Made by a program: the position numbers and the translations under genes. 64,000 bases of DNA from Congeria kusceri (taxonomy: Eukaryota > Mollusca > Bivalvia > Myida > Dreissenidae), in contig CM051036.1 of assembly GCA_027627225.1 (NCBI GenBank), forward strand, positions 38,642,426-38,706,425, given 5' to 3'. The notes under the pieces were generated by a model. That model saw nothing but the letters and a program-made list of their open reading frames with translations. It had not been told where the DNA came from and did not search any database. Below, one piece after another: positions 24,381 through 34,639 of this stretch. Numbering within the stretch: the first letter of the stretch is position 1; each line of letters begins with the position of its first letter.

Positions 24381-24782
24381 TTATACTCCACAAAACATAT
24401 TTGCACTCATTTTACCCTCACTTTATCAATACACACCTACACCAAGTCTACAACCCAAACTGACATTCCGTTTGTGTTCACACGTATAATAATCCCAGTC
24501 ACTTTTCACACTATCACAAACACAAAATGATGCGGACAATATCTAGTACAAGATCCTTTGTTCGTCTTCGCGCCTTGCTTATTGTTTTGAAAAATCTGTT
24601 TCAAAACCACTTTCATATAATCACGTCTTCACTTATTGACTCTAGATGACACTTAATATCATTTAGCACTAGTTTATCCACCTTAATTAGCACTGATTTT
24701 CTTTAAAATGCCTTTATTTCACAATTTTTACAGAGCGCAAAAAAACGCAACAGTTCAATCAAGGGACATCACTCTATCACTC
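24381..24782 (-). promoter_or_regulatory. LINE-A 5' leader
   Basis: About 400 bases between the element's 5' end and the ORF1 start codon. There is no coding frame on the element's strand. In LINEs this leader carries the internal promoter; I see no specific motif that proves it. Confidence 0.5.
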
Positions 24783-24787
24783 ATAAC
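24783..24787. repeat. LINE-A target-site duplication, right copy (ATAAC)
   Basis: Matches ATAAC at 19792-19796; see LINE-A. Confidence 0.85.
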
Positions 24788-26062
24788 GGTATTATAACTC
24801 CTTCTGACCACTTATCAGGAAAGTAACCCGAATTTAAAATACAATTGAATAAATCACATAGGTGAGATGCTAAAATATCGATACTTTCAATAAAGTACTC
24901 GTTTAAAAGACAATCATTGCCATAAGCTTTATAACGTTTCAAAGATTTAGCAGCAGCTATAATTTCAGTATAAGTGATCGGTTGGTCTAACTCAGGAAAA
25001 GTATTATTTTCAGTATCAAAATCATTTTCTGTACAAAACTGCTCAGCCTCATCATTGTAACAAATAAACAAATCATTGCTTATGTTCTCAAAATATTCTT
25101 TAAATTGCTCCAGTGGTATATTATTTTCACATTTTGAATTCCTTCTTTTAAAATATTTCCAAAATTCCTTTGGCTTTTTTTTCTTTAAACCTTCTATTTC
25201 AACCATTTTCTTTTTGTGACAGTTATTTTTCTTCTTACAAATTAATTTTTTATAAAATGATTTTTGTTCACACAAGTATATACGATTTGTATCGGTTTTA
25301 CAGCAGTTAAACAACCTCAACGATTCAAGGTAATTATTTCGTGCGTTTACACAGTCTAAGTCAAACCAATCTGCATGTTTTACACAAGAATCTGTTTCAA
25401 AACCATGAACATTTTTTAATGTACATTGTTTGGCAAATAATGGATCTGCGACCTTTCGCAGTACGTCAGTAAAGCTGTTGATTGCATTATTAACAGATTG
25501 TCTATTATCAGAGTCTATACAATCAACAATATTATTCAAAACAGATAAATTAGCAATAATCCCTGATCTAAATTTTTGCTTATAAGTTTCATTCCACTGA
25601 AATTTAGTCTCGGCGTAGCTATGACCGTTTTGTTTCAAATTACAACAAAGAAGTGACAAGTGTAACGGTGCATGGTCACTCCATTCATTGAACTGACCAA
25701 TGCTAAAATCGTTTATCAATGGAAAGTTACGTTCGTTACACAACAAATAATCAATAACAGAGGTACCGTTATGAGAAAGATAGGTATACTGATTTGTGTT
25801 TCCTATACGACTATTGACAATGACGACTTACATAAATCCAACAATTTTACTCCATGACCATTACAAATTTTGTCAATTGAGGCCCGCACAGGTGTACTAT
25901 CTGGAATGTAATCCACATCGTCAATAACTGTATATAAAGTATCATTTAAAATATAATCATTTTTATTGCCTACTCTGCTATTTAGATCTCCAACAATGTC
26001 AACAGCACCCATATTATCATACATAAAAATATCATTTTATAAAATTTCAAATAAGTCAACAT
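24783..26062 (-). pseudogene. LINE-B ORF2, endonuclease C-half and RT N-terminus (broken)
   Basis: Endonuclease motifs are GDLNSRVG (near 25985), a hydrophobic stretch ending in VIDYLLCNERN, and WSDHAPL (near 25680), where the catalytic S-D-H is kept. The linker before the RT contains PKEFWKYFKRR, matching PKEFWKMFKKR in LINE-A. The frame then enters the RT N-terminus (SGYFPDKWSEGVIIPL) and stops because LINE-A begins. There is a frameshift near 25805-25850 and a stop near 26035. Coding continues at 19791 on the other side of LINE-A. Confidence 0.88.
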
Positions 26063-27409
26063 CACATATATTAACATGCACAGTAAGTTTATAAACATAA
26101 ATTCCCCATTTATTGAAATATTCGCTCGTATTATTCTCTGGACACTAATTGATGCATGTATATTATAACAGCTATACACCGGCAGCTAAACGCGCGCTAA
26201 TTTTCTTGAGTGTGTTGAACTCGCTAGAATCAATTGTTATTTATAGAGCGTGCCGCTAGGCTAAACAAACCAGTGGATTAATTCTGAGAACGAATATAAT
26301 ATTCTGATATTGACATACAATGAGAAAATGTGTTCATAATTATGTTCAGTTCTAGAGTGTATGTCGAAGATATTATTATAACTTTATGTTAACCGCTTAT
26401 GTAAACAATCATGTACATGTTAATCCCCAAAAGTATGCAACAGTTGTTGGTATACATTAAACCATTGTTGTAAGTTTGCATTCCCCCAAAATAGAAAATT
26501 TGGCAAATTATGTTGGCATTTAATTTTCCCGCTGCATAATTATCGCAAGAAATCTAGGCCTAAAGTGATCTTAGACAGCTACGCCGAAAAATGGGGAGGT
26601 ATATGATCGGTTTATTCACGGTACAGATATTAATAATTATTGAGTTTATCTCAAATTAATTTTTGGGGCCGATACGTATTCTTATAGTGTCCGAAAAATC
26701 TCGTGCCCGAAGTCTCCATAGTAGGGACCGAAAAATATGGGGTCCGAGAAGTCTCCTTAGTAGGCAACGAAAAAATGTGGGGTCCGTGAAGTTACAGCTT
26801 GGTCCTCTAGTATTATATTTAGGGCGAAAAAAAAAACATCTCAATATTAATTTCTACGCCGATTGTCTTTTTTAAAGACATTTCTTGATTCATTTTCCGT
26901 TAGTAGGTAAATTAATAATAACATCAACGCATTCCGAACTCAGACCATTTACGTTTTATCTCGCTGAAAAGCGCAACAGATGTTACCCACTGCGGACACG
27001 GATTTCGTGCGTATCTGCTGAAATCACACACGATTAAATAATCCTTAATACAGACTGTATTTAAGATTATTAAAAAGTTAACTCGCTTTCCCGGGGCGTT
27101 AGCTGTGAAACTGCGTAAATGTTGGTCTGAGAATTGTATGAGGGGCAGTTTAAAAGTTCATGGACAATCTCTTGTTTTCGCATAATTGTAGACCCATGTA
27201 GACGAAACTACATCTATTAAATAGTTCAAATGTAAGATAAGATAGGATTTATTTAAAGTCGGCAAGACAAATAACAAAACAACATAAGCTCGCAAAAGCT
27301 TTTAAACTGACTACAACTGAAAACAAAGATATAAACATTAACATGTGTAAAAATATAATTGTAAACATGTAATATATATGCATATACATTTTCAGAAACA
27401 ATGCAAAAT

Positions 27410-28265
27410 TACTTACCAAATGAACTGAAAGGTATTTTCAAGTTTAATATTTCCACTTTTGTGTTAAAAATGCAGAAAACTTATTTGACTATTTTAATAA
27501 ACATTTATAAGTAGACTAATTCATTTGTATATATGGTGAATAGTGCAGGGCACTTCAGATTGCTTTTTTCTAAAATAATTCTAAACTATCTAAAGAATGA
27601 TATTTTTTGCGGGAAAAGCTGGTCGAAACATAGCGTACACTTCACTGACGTACTATTAACGCGGCAATATTTTTAAAAACCATGACATTAATGGCGTTAA
27701 CGTCATTACGTAAGTCTGAAGTGAGCCACAGTTTTCATCATGGGTATAGACAATTGTAAATATTTATGTTTGTTATTTTATATAATATCCAATTTTGTTT
27801 ATATGATTTGTATACATACTATATGATGGTTGTGTAAGGTTTCGTTCAAATCAGTTAAATTTTAATACAATTATGAGCTCTGTCCACGAACTTTTCGACT
27901 GCCCCCGTATACATACAGTTGTTTTCTGTGTAACTATTAAAGGCACATGTCCCTTCAAAAGCATAATAGACTGACGAAATAATAATAATTAAATATAGTT
28001 ATAATATAACAACTATGTATATAAAGTAAAAATAATACACAAAACAACTTTGATATAGTGAAAATTGTTTGCATTACTTTCAGGTAAAGTAAACATAAAT
28101 AAATTCAACTAATTGGGTAGTTTGTACTTAAGCGGTCCCAAGAAATTCTAAATGGAAACAACGTTTTGCGCATGCGTTGACGTTGCTATGACGTTGACGT
28201 TGCTTTGAAAAATATCATTTTTTGAATCAAAACAGGATGAAAATATGAGCAACACGGCGTTTGAG
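27410..28265. other. Gene-free stretch right of the duplication
   Basis: AT-rich, with CRE-like cores (AACGTCATTACG near 27700, GACGTTGACGTTGC near 28190). Possible degenerate element ends ('attaaaggcacatgtccc' at 27939 and 'atgcccctttaat' near 29020) are too weak to call. Confidence 0.4.
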
Positions 28266-28277
28266 TGTAAAATAAAC

Positions 28278-28298
28278 GGGGGGGGGGGGGGGGGGGGG
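28278..28298 (+). repeat. Run of 21 consecutive G
   Basis: An uninterrupted G21 is followed by CGGCAGCCCCCC. It may form a G-quadruplex and is prone to sequencing error, so its exact length should be treated with caution. Confidence 0.9.
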
Positions 28299-28628
28299 CG
28301 GCAGCCCCCCAATCAGTCACTGCGCTAATTAACAGTTCAAATTTCTTCGTGGTTTACTGCGACAAGACGACTGCTTTCAGTTGAAACGTGTAAACTTGCA
28401 ACTAATGGATGCACAGAAGGCCGTATTGAACATTTTTTATATTGCTATCATATTCTCTGTTATTATTTTTTTTATTGTGTTGTTTTAAGAGGATAAATCG
28501 CTTTATTCCATTTGCAAATTGTGCTTAACGAGTTAAAACGTTACGTATGACTGCGTCGATAACCATTTTCAAAATGGCCGACCTTTTTGTAGAAGGCGGG
28601 TTAATCGCAAAGATATGCGATTTTGAAA

Positions 28629-28660
28629 TAATATTTTGTGAAATATTTCACAAAATATTA
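28629..28660. repeat. Perfect 32-bp palindrome
   Basis: TAATATTTTGTGAAAT is followed immediately by its exact reverse complement, with no spacer. It lies in a stretch with no other element I recognise, about 1.6 kb upstream of the Toll-like receptor. Confidence 0.9.
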
Positions 28661-30180
28661 ATAAAACTTTGCGCAAAAATCACGCTTTTTGGGTTATTTT
28701 TCCGTTTTACGGCCGATTGTTAAAAATCGCCTCGCTAGCGCGCGGCTCACTATATTTACGCGCACCTAGTCCTTAGTTACGTAGAATATATATAGTATTT
28801 CCGGGGACCGCTAAAGTAAAGGTGCTCCAACTAATTTTTTTATGTTAAAAAGGCAACCCTTTTGTTTTAAAATCTGTAAAAAGTACATTCTGCATTAAAT
28901 TAAATAGTACAGATTATTTTTACGGCATGTATATTACAGTTATTTCTATATAAATTTTTTACTATAAATGTTAATTATTATACGTTTATACTGTTATGTT
29001 GCGATGATTGTCAAGAGAAATGCCCCTTTAATAATTATTTCTTGATTCACCGGCTCTTGCAGAGTTTTTGTCCAATGACACACTGGCTTTGCAGACAATT
29101 CAACGTTACTGCCGTTTAATGACGCTTTGAATCGAACGCAAAGATAACCGGTCAGACACAATATCCACGTACGTAATTGACTCTCGGAGACGTGAATTAA
29201 GGAAAGGTGCGAATAATGAAAGGACACGCTGCCACGGAGACCTGTTTAATAGGCCTTCCCAATGTATGTTTATAACCATCAAGAAAGACGTTAGAGGTAG
29301 AACAAAGTACCGGAGTATTAAAGGAATAACATATAATACTGTATACATTAGTATTTGTCTTGATTGATGTTTTATTAAGTTTTCGACTTCTGTAGTATCT
29401 CAAAAACCAAAATAATCCGCTTTTATTTTTATTCAACAACCAGGTGAAAAGTGTGTCAATGAAATCCTGTTTAATTAGCACATAAACATTCGCAAATCGG
29501 GAATATACCTGATCTGAAAGCAAAGCTTAGTTTTCTTATTTGCATGATCGTTAACCAATATCGCTGGTATAAGTACATCCTTTGAAATCCTTGTTTTCGT
29601 TATATTTTCTTATTTGAAACTATATGTGGTAGATAAGGTTGCTCAGCACTTTAATGAATCAAAATTAAAATATACCTATTTTTGTTGATTATAATGTCCC
29701 GCATGTAAAAAAAACACCCTTTGAAGTATTTTTAGTGAATTTTAATATTAGAGTACCACATTTTAAATCACACTGTGAAGCACTTTATTTCGTTACTTAA
29801 GAAAGTACCATATGTTAAAGCACGTTTTGAGTACCCTATTTCGTCATTTTAAAGTATCACAGAATAATGCATGTGTTTTTAACGTTAATATCGCGTGCTT
29901 AATTTTTAACTTACTTTCATATTTGAACTAAATAAAAAAAGCGTTGTTGCTGTATTAACGGAAATACATAACAGCGAACTTCAAACAGTAATTTAAGCGA
30001 TTTTTTAAATACGATATATCAGCGCGAACTTACACTCCCTGAAATTAAAATTAATTGCACAATATATTGCTAATTTAACTAATGATTCATCGACGTTAAG
30101 TGAAAACAACGTTCCCGTTGTCCAGCAATGCACATCGACGTCAGTCATAGCCGCGGGCAATATTGTAACAGCGAGATCTT
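28661..30180. other. Non-coding region upstream of the Toll-like receptor
   Basis: No confident gene. Several minus-strand open frames at 28994-29523 overlap each other and have no motifs. The last 200 bases before the receptor hold ATCGACGTCAGTC (CRE-like) and the GC-richer CATAGCCGCGGGC, which could belong to its promoter or a 5' exon. Confidence 0.4.
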
Positions 30181-30202
30181 TTTCGTTGAGTATAGCTTAC
30201 GG

Positions 30203-30210
30203 TTTTACAG
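30203..30210 (+). promoter_or_regulatory. Possible 3' splice site before the TLR coding exon
   Basis: GTTTTACAG precedes the start codon by about 40 bases, with a modest T-rich tract upstream. Many invertebrate TLR genes have a 5'UTR intron and a single coding exon; this could be such a site. It is a short signal and uncertain. Confidence 0.3.
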
Positions 30211-30249
30211 TCTCGATTGACACAAATAGAAAATGGGTTCATAGCAAAT

Positions 30250-32763
30250 ATGGCGTACAACGTGATGAGAACGTTATTGTTGTCAGTGTTTTATTTTCTT
30301 GTTATTCTTGCCGCGGATGGACAAATATTAGATAATGTCGAAGTAATTGAAACCGATAATGTGGTGGCTGGAAACAGTGGTAATGGGAACGTTTCTGTTT
30401 CTGAGGAAACTGGTAATACGACATTTTCTGGCGTGCAAACACGTAACGTAACCGAGTCGCCACAATTCAGAGTTGATCCGGGGTCGACACAATTGACTTC
30501 ACGGGACACGGAAACTAATAATCGTACAGAATTAGCAGATTCTGGTGAATTAGACGGTTCAGCAGGAGTCGAACTACCAGCCTTGTGGAGAGACTTCTGT
30601 ACCCTACAATACGGCGATTTCATTGAATCCGAATTCACACTTCGAACACCGTTAATAACGATACGCTGTGAAGTGACATACCAGTTTTCTAGTGTTTGGA
30701 AGTTGACAGATTTTCGATTGATGACGGAAAAATACAACGACACCGTCTTTGGTTTAGACATCAAATGTATATCACTAAGTTCCATCTCCATGCCAACTCC
30801 GATGAAGGTACCGCGTTTGTACAAGATGCTCATCGCAGACTGTGTGCTCGAGGATTACTTCGCAGAATACAACAGCCCTATTCTCGATGAAATTCCTGAC
30901 ACACTTCGCCACGCTGAACTTCGGAACAACGTAATGATGGTATCCGTTGCAAAGTACATTAACATGTCTTTAAACATTCGGCATATCAGCAAGGAGTTTG
31001 ACTGTTTTCACGAGGACACCATCGAATATCTCGCAAACCGGAACATCTCCTACGATTTCACGCACGACGCTGATCCCGAGATGTTGTCAAAACTGTCCCA
31101 GGTTGGTCAGACTTTACTTCTTGACTCCAAGAGAGTGAACCATATATGCGCCTTTAACAGGCTGCTCGTGATGGACGAAGGGGTTAGCTCCAGTCGCTCC
31201 ATCTACCACACGCAATTGTTGACTGACAATTCGAGGTTTATGGAACTGCGTGTATATAACTTGTCATACAACCATATAGACGTTCTTCAAGATGCGCATC
31301 TTCAGTGGTCCACACAATTTCCCAAGTTAGAGCTGCTCGATCTTTCTCACAACGCGATATCGAAGCTGTACAGGTTTCAGATACCTTTGCATAACAATCT
31401 TGACCATCTGACTACAATAAATCTGCAATTCAATAACATCACAACATTTACCGTAGAGGATTTGGACAGATTCAGGGATATGCCAATGATGCTCATTGAT
31501 ATCAGAAATAACCCAATCAGCTGCAACTGCTCGGAGAAATTCAGAGAGATCCTGAAGTACATCAAAGCTGGACGCCATGTATCAATATCTAACCTAACTG
31601 ACTATTCTTATATCGGTAGTCTTATGTGTGAAAGCCCGTCCGAGTTGCAGGGTCGCGAGTTACTGACCTTGACCGAGGAGGAGGCCTGTATGCCGGAAGT
31701 GGAGTACTTTGTTGTTCCTTTGATCGTGTTAAGCGTTTCTGTTATCATTATAAGCATCGTTCTGTTTGTAGTCTTAAAATTCCGACAGGATATCACGATT
31801 ATTTTGTTTACGAGGTTCAACATCATTGTGCCGTGTAGGACGAGGGAGAATTTCGACTCCAGTAAGAAATATGACGCCTTTGTCAGTTACAGCAGCAATG
31901 AGGAAGAATATGTGGAAAAACTTTTTGAAGATCTGGAATCAAATCCGGACGATAAACCAAACGCGATTAAATTCAAATTCTGTATGCACCACAGAGACTT
32001 TGTGCCGGGGAAAACCATCTTTGACAATGTTTCTAAAAGTGTCGAATCCAGCAGACACACAATTATATTACTTTCAAACCACTTTCTGAAGAGTCAATAT
32101 TGTCTGTATGAATTCCAAGAAGCGTTCAGGCAAAGCATCATGGAAAAGAAGCGCCATCTTGTTATTGTCATGATGGAGGACATACCGGAAGACAGCTTAC
32201 CACGTGACCTTAAACGGTGCATAAAGACTTTTACCTACATCAGACGTGATGATTACTTATTTACAGAAAGACTGATTTACGCACTATCTGTTAAACACAA
32301 AGAAAAGATTGTAAAACCGAAGTCCGTTGCAAATATTACAGCTTCAAAACAGAAAAATGAAAACAAGAAGAAGACTGTAGTCGTGTTTAATCCGCGTAAA
32401 AAGTCGGTAACTAAACGTGAAACAGATATAATGAAGGATGCTTCACTTGACATCATTAAGGACAATGCAGCAACAGTGAACGGTGATCCACACGTCGAAA
32501 AAGAGTATGAAAACGAACTGAACGAGACTATAGTAGTTAACAACAATGAAAATGCTACCCCAAAAGATTCTCAAATAGTAAGAAAGCTTAGTGAAAAGCT
32601 AGATATAAACATCCCACCCCAAACAAATACGCATTTTCCCGTTGAAAAGAAAATAAGTAATCTTGAATGGGACTATGGCAGAAGCATATCGTGTGATACC
32701 GGATACGGAAGTGAGCATAATTCACCGGAAGTACGAGTTGACATAGCAACGTTTCCAGTATAA
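30250..32763 (+). CDS. Toll-like receptor (single coding exon, 837 aa)
   Basis: A membrane innate-immune receptor, expected to sense ligand outside and recruit TIR adaptors such as MyD88 inside. The start is ATG 30250; the frame also opens upstream, but only from TTG. Seen in order: signal peptide (about 1-25, RTLLLSVFYFLVILAADG); an N-glycosylation-rich, low-complexity segment (about 26-100); a weakly repeated ectodomain with clear LRRs only near the membrane (LRVYNLSYNHI at 333, LELLDLSHNAI at 360, LTTINLQFNNI next); a single LRRCT (NPISCNC at 421-427 to C480); a membrane segment (about 486-509); and a TIR domain (about 541-680) with box 1 YDAFVSYS at 541 and BB loop HRDFVPGK at 581-588. 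The box 3 FW pair is not evident. The tail of about 157 residues after the TIR is long. One LRRCT and no LRRNT-CT pair fits the single-cysteine-cluster type. It is uninterrupted and looks functional. Confidence 0.93.
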   Translation: MAYNVMRTLLLSVFYFLVILAADGQILDNVEVIETDNVVAGNSGNGNVSVSEETGNTTFSGVQTRNVTESPQFRVDPGSTQLTSRDTETNNRTELADSGELDGSAGVELPALWRDFCTLQYGDFIESEFTLRTPLITIRCEVTYQFSSVWKLTDFRLMTEKYNDTVFGLDIKCISLSSISMPTPMKVPRLYKMLIADCVLEDYFAEYNSPILDEIPDTLRHAELRNNVMMVSVAKYINMSLNIRHISKEFDCFHEDTIEYLANRNISYDFTHDADPEMLSKLSQVGQTLLLDSKRVNHICAFNRLLVMDEGVSSSRSIYHTQLLTDNSRFMELRVYNLSYNHIDVLQDAHLQWSTQFPKLELLDLSHNAISKLYRFQIPLHNNLDHLTTINLQFNNITTFTVEDLDRFRDMPMMLIDIRNNPISCNCSEKFREILKYIKAGRHVSISNLTDYSYIGSLMCESPSELQGRELLTLTEEEACMPEVEYFVVPLIVLSVSVIIISIVLFVVLKFRQDITIILFTRFNIIVPCRTRENFDSSKKYDAFVSYSSNEEEYVEKLFEDLESNPDDKPNAIKFKFCMHHRDFVPGKTIFDNVSKSVESSRHTIILLSNHFLKSQYCLYEFQEAFRQSIMEKKRHLVIVMMEDIPEDSLPRDLKRCIKTFTYIRRDDYLFTERLIYALSVKHKEKIVKPKSVANITASKQKNENKKKTVVVFNPRKKSVTKRETDIMKDASLDIIKDNAATVNGDPHVEKEYENELNETIVVNNNENATPKDSQIVRKLSEKLDINIPPQTNTHFPVEKKISNLEWDYGRSISCDTGYGSEHNSPEVRVDIATFPV

Positions 32764-32925
32764 ATTGTTGCTTAACTATGTTTATTTATATGCTTAATTA
32801 TGTGTGTTTATATAGTTGGTGTTGTCTATATCTTATTTAAAATGTTTAAAAAAAATGTTGCTGTTGTTATGAATTGTTGAACTGTTTGTGTCTTTATTGA
32901 TAAATGTATGAATGTTAAAATGTCA

Positions 32926-32931
32926 ATTAAA
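32926..32931 (+). terminator. Possible poly(A) signal of the TLR gene (ATTAAA)
   Basis: ATTAAA, the common variant of AATAAA, lies about 165 bases after the stop codon and before a TGTTG-rich stretch. No AATAAA occurs nearer. Confidence 0.4.
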
Positions 32932-32939
32932 ATACAAAA

Positions 32940-33565
32940 AATGTAATGTTGCAGTCTTTGTCGCCAAGGATGTATCAAATATTGCGGAATACTTCCTTAA
33001 GTAGCGAGATGTTTAATTGAGTCAAACAAAACTACAGAGATTACAATGTCCACCTAACGCAATGGTATTAGAAGCGTTTAAATGGGTACTATCCGTCATA
33101 TTAATTTATTATTGATACAACTTACAAGTGATTACCACGTTGAGCTAACCACGATCAACAGTAGCATACATATACATGCATCAATGACAATTAATTAATA
33201 GTTTATTAAAATATAAATCTATATTTTGTAAATCAGTGCTTGTACTTTGTAAAAAAAAATCAAAGTGCGGTACGCATCTAAAAATGCAAAGTGCGATACA
33301 AGTCAACATTGCGGTTGATATTTACGTCAGTTTTATACGATCATTAAAAAAATCAAAACGCAAACTGCGTAGAAAGGCAGTTGGCGAAGCGAAATATGTC
33401 GTTTTCTTACAAAAGCAAACTTGAACTGATAATTATACTGACTTTCTTCGAGATATTTGTATTACGTGGTAGTTGACCTCGTTTTAGATGGTGATCTAGG
33501 CCACTGTGAAGACCAGCTTGCGAGATATGTTGCAACTACAAACTTGCGACTTCTTAGTCAATAGA
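32940..33565. other. Gene-free stretch 3' of the TLR
   Basis: AT-rich. A 62-residue open frame at 33236-33424 is basic and low in complexity, without motifs. Confidence 0.4.
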
Positions 33566-33570
33566 ATACG

Positions 33571-34447
33571 TATGGTGGCATAGAACTGCCTTACGATAAC
33601 CACAGATTCGTGTTACCACTTGTTTATTATGATATTTATTTGGATATTAAGATAGCGTTTGCGAATACTTCTCTGCAAGATATTGAAAGCCCAGAACTGA
33701 CATTAGATACATTTTCTTGGGGTTGCGAGGTCTTCCGAATTATCTTACTAACACAGATATTATCATGATAATTATCTGACAAAACGAATCTTAACTAGAT
33801 AAAATTCGTGTTACTACTCACTTTGCGCGTGAGGCCTTCCGCATAATCATACTAACTCGAATATGATCATAAAACTTATTTAACAAGGCGAATCTTAACT
33901 AGATAATATTCGTGTTACCACTTAATTATGCGCGAGGTCTTCATTATCTTACTGACACGAATATTATTATGATAATTATCTGACAACGCAGATCTTAAGT
34001 AGATAATATGCGTGTTGCCACTTAATTTGTGCGCGAGGTCTTCCGCATTATCTTACTATCACGAAAATTATCATGATAATTATCCTACAACGCAAATCTT
34101 ATCTAGTCAACATTCGCGATACCACTTAATTTTCAGGTATTGGAAATGTATTCGCCAACCAATTCGTTTTGCAAGTTATCTAGCACGAATATTATCATGA
34201 TAATTATCTTACAACGCAAATTTTAACTAGTTTTTGTGATACCACATAAGTTTTTATTTACTGAAATTCTGATATCGGTTCTGGGCAGTTTCAGGCCTGG
34301 ATTTCATTAAGCAAATAAATATCTTATGCCGAAAAAAATCGCAAACGCTATTAAGATATAAGATAAATAATACGAAACTTAAGTGGTAACACGAACATTT
34401 TCGCGAACCTTAAGTAGTTATCGTAAGGCATTTCTATGCCACCATAT
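33571..34447. mobile_element. TIR element (~0.88 kb) with an internal palindromic tandem array
   Basis: The left end TATGGTGGCATAGAA(C)TGCC is mirrored at the right by GGCATTTCTATGCCACCATA. Inverted similarity continues inward for well over 100 bases (TTACGATAAC, GTGTTACCACTT, AGCGTTTGCGA). The flanks share ATACG (33566-33570 and 34448-34452), a possible 5-bp target duplication with about one base of uncertainty. It has no transposase frame, so it is non-autonomous. Confidence 0.75.
33727..34250 (+). repeat. Tandem array, ~100-125-bp unit, five copies, each with an ATTATCATGATAAT-type palindrome
   Basis: The landmarks CGAGGTCTTCCG, the 14-base palindrome ATTATCATGATAAT (exact at 33759, about 34070 and 34190, degenerate in the other two) and TCTTAACTAGATAA repeat five times. 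The array fills the interior of the TIR element. Confidence 0.85.
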
Positions 34448-34639
34448 ATACGACATCATAATAACATTAATTTGTAAGAAATTAATAATATTTTCTTCAA
34501 ACAAACTATCTAATCCAATCGAAGTTATATGCATACCCGCAAACAAGTCAATCTGCAACGGGCAAGAATAACTGATAAATCGTTGCAGTTAGGAGCATCC
34601 AATGTTAGTGCTTCGTAGCCTACAGAGTGAAAAATAGGT

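Larger units (their letters stand above)
19797..24782 (-). mobile_element. LINE-A: full-length, inactive non-LTR retrotransposon (~5.0 kb)
   Basis: Minus-strand element with this order: a 5' leader of about 400 bases starting GAGTGATAGAGTGATGTCCC, ORF1 (24380-23358), ORF2 (about 23348-19931), a short 3' leader and a (TTCTG)6 tail. It is flanked by the 5-bp duplication ATAAC and sits inside the RT domain of LINE-B. It looks full length at the 5' end because an untranslated leader precedes ORF1. It is inactivated by an in-frame stop in ORF1, a frameshift in ORF2 and a changed endonuclease residue. The clade is not settled: the tail and the ORF1 type suggest CR1/L2-like or related groups. Confidence 0.92.
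24783..26064 (-). mobile_element. LINE-B, 5' part (truncated at the endonuclease)
   Basis: The 5' half of the LINE split by LINE-A. It begins at about 26064, already inside the endonuclease domain, so ORF1 and the endonuclease N-terminus are missing (5' truncation, the common outcome of target-primed reverse transcription). Homology to unit 1 of the tandem duplication resumes at about 26067. Confidence 0.85.
14038..27409 (+). repeat. Tandem duplication, unit 2, split by LINE insertions
   Basis: 14041-17940 matches 8457-12343, and 26067-27409 matches 12703-14037, in the same orientation. The two matching parts are separated by about 8.1 kb of nested LINE sequence. Divergence from unit 1 is low by eye, mostly single substitutions. 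Unit 2 keeps 12 bases (TCTTGCGATAAT, near 16631) that unit 1 has lost at the equivalent site near 11046. Confidence 0.85.

Noticed and set aside
27935..29033. A 1.1-kb TIR element bounded by 'attaaaggcacatgtccc' and 'atgcccctttaat'
   Set aside because: Only about a dozen bases match with mismatches, there is no target duplication, and the interior has no supporting structure.
29106..29523. Overlapping minus-strand open frames of 80-108 residues
   Set aside because: Three frames are open over the same AT-rich DNA with no motif, and their start codons are weak or non-ATG.
30291..30833. 180-residue open frame antisense to the TLR gene
   Set aside because: It lies wholly within the opposite strand of a well-supported coding exon and has no motif of its own.
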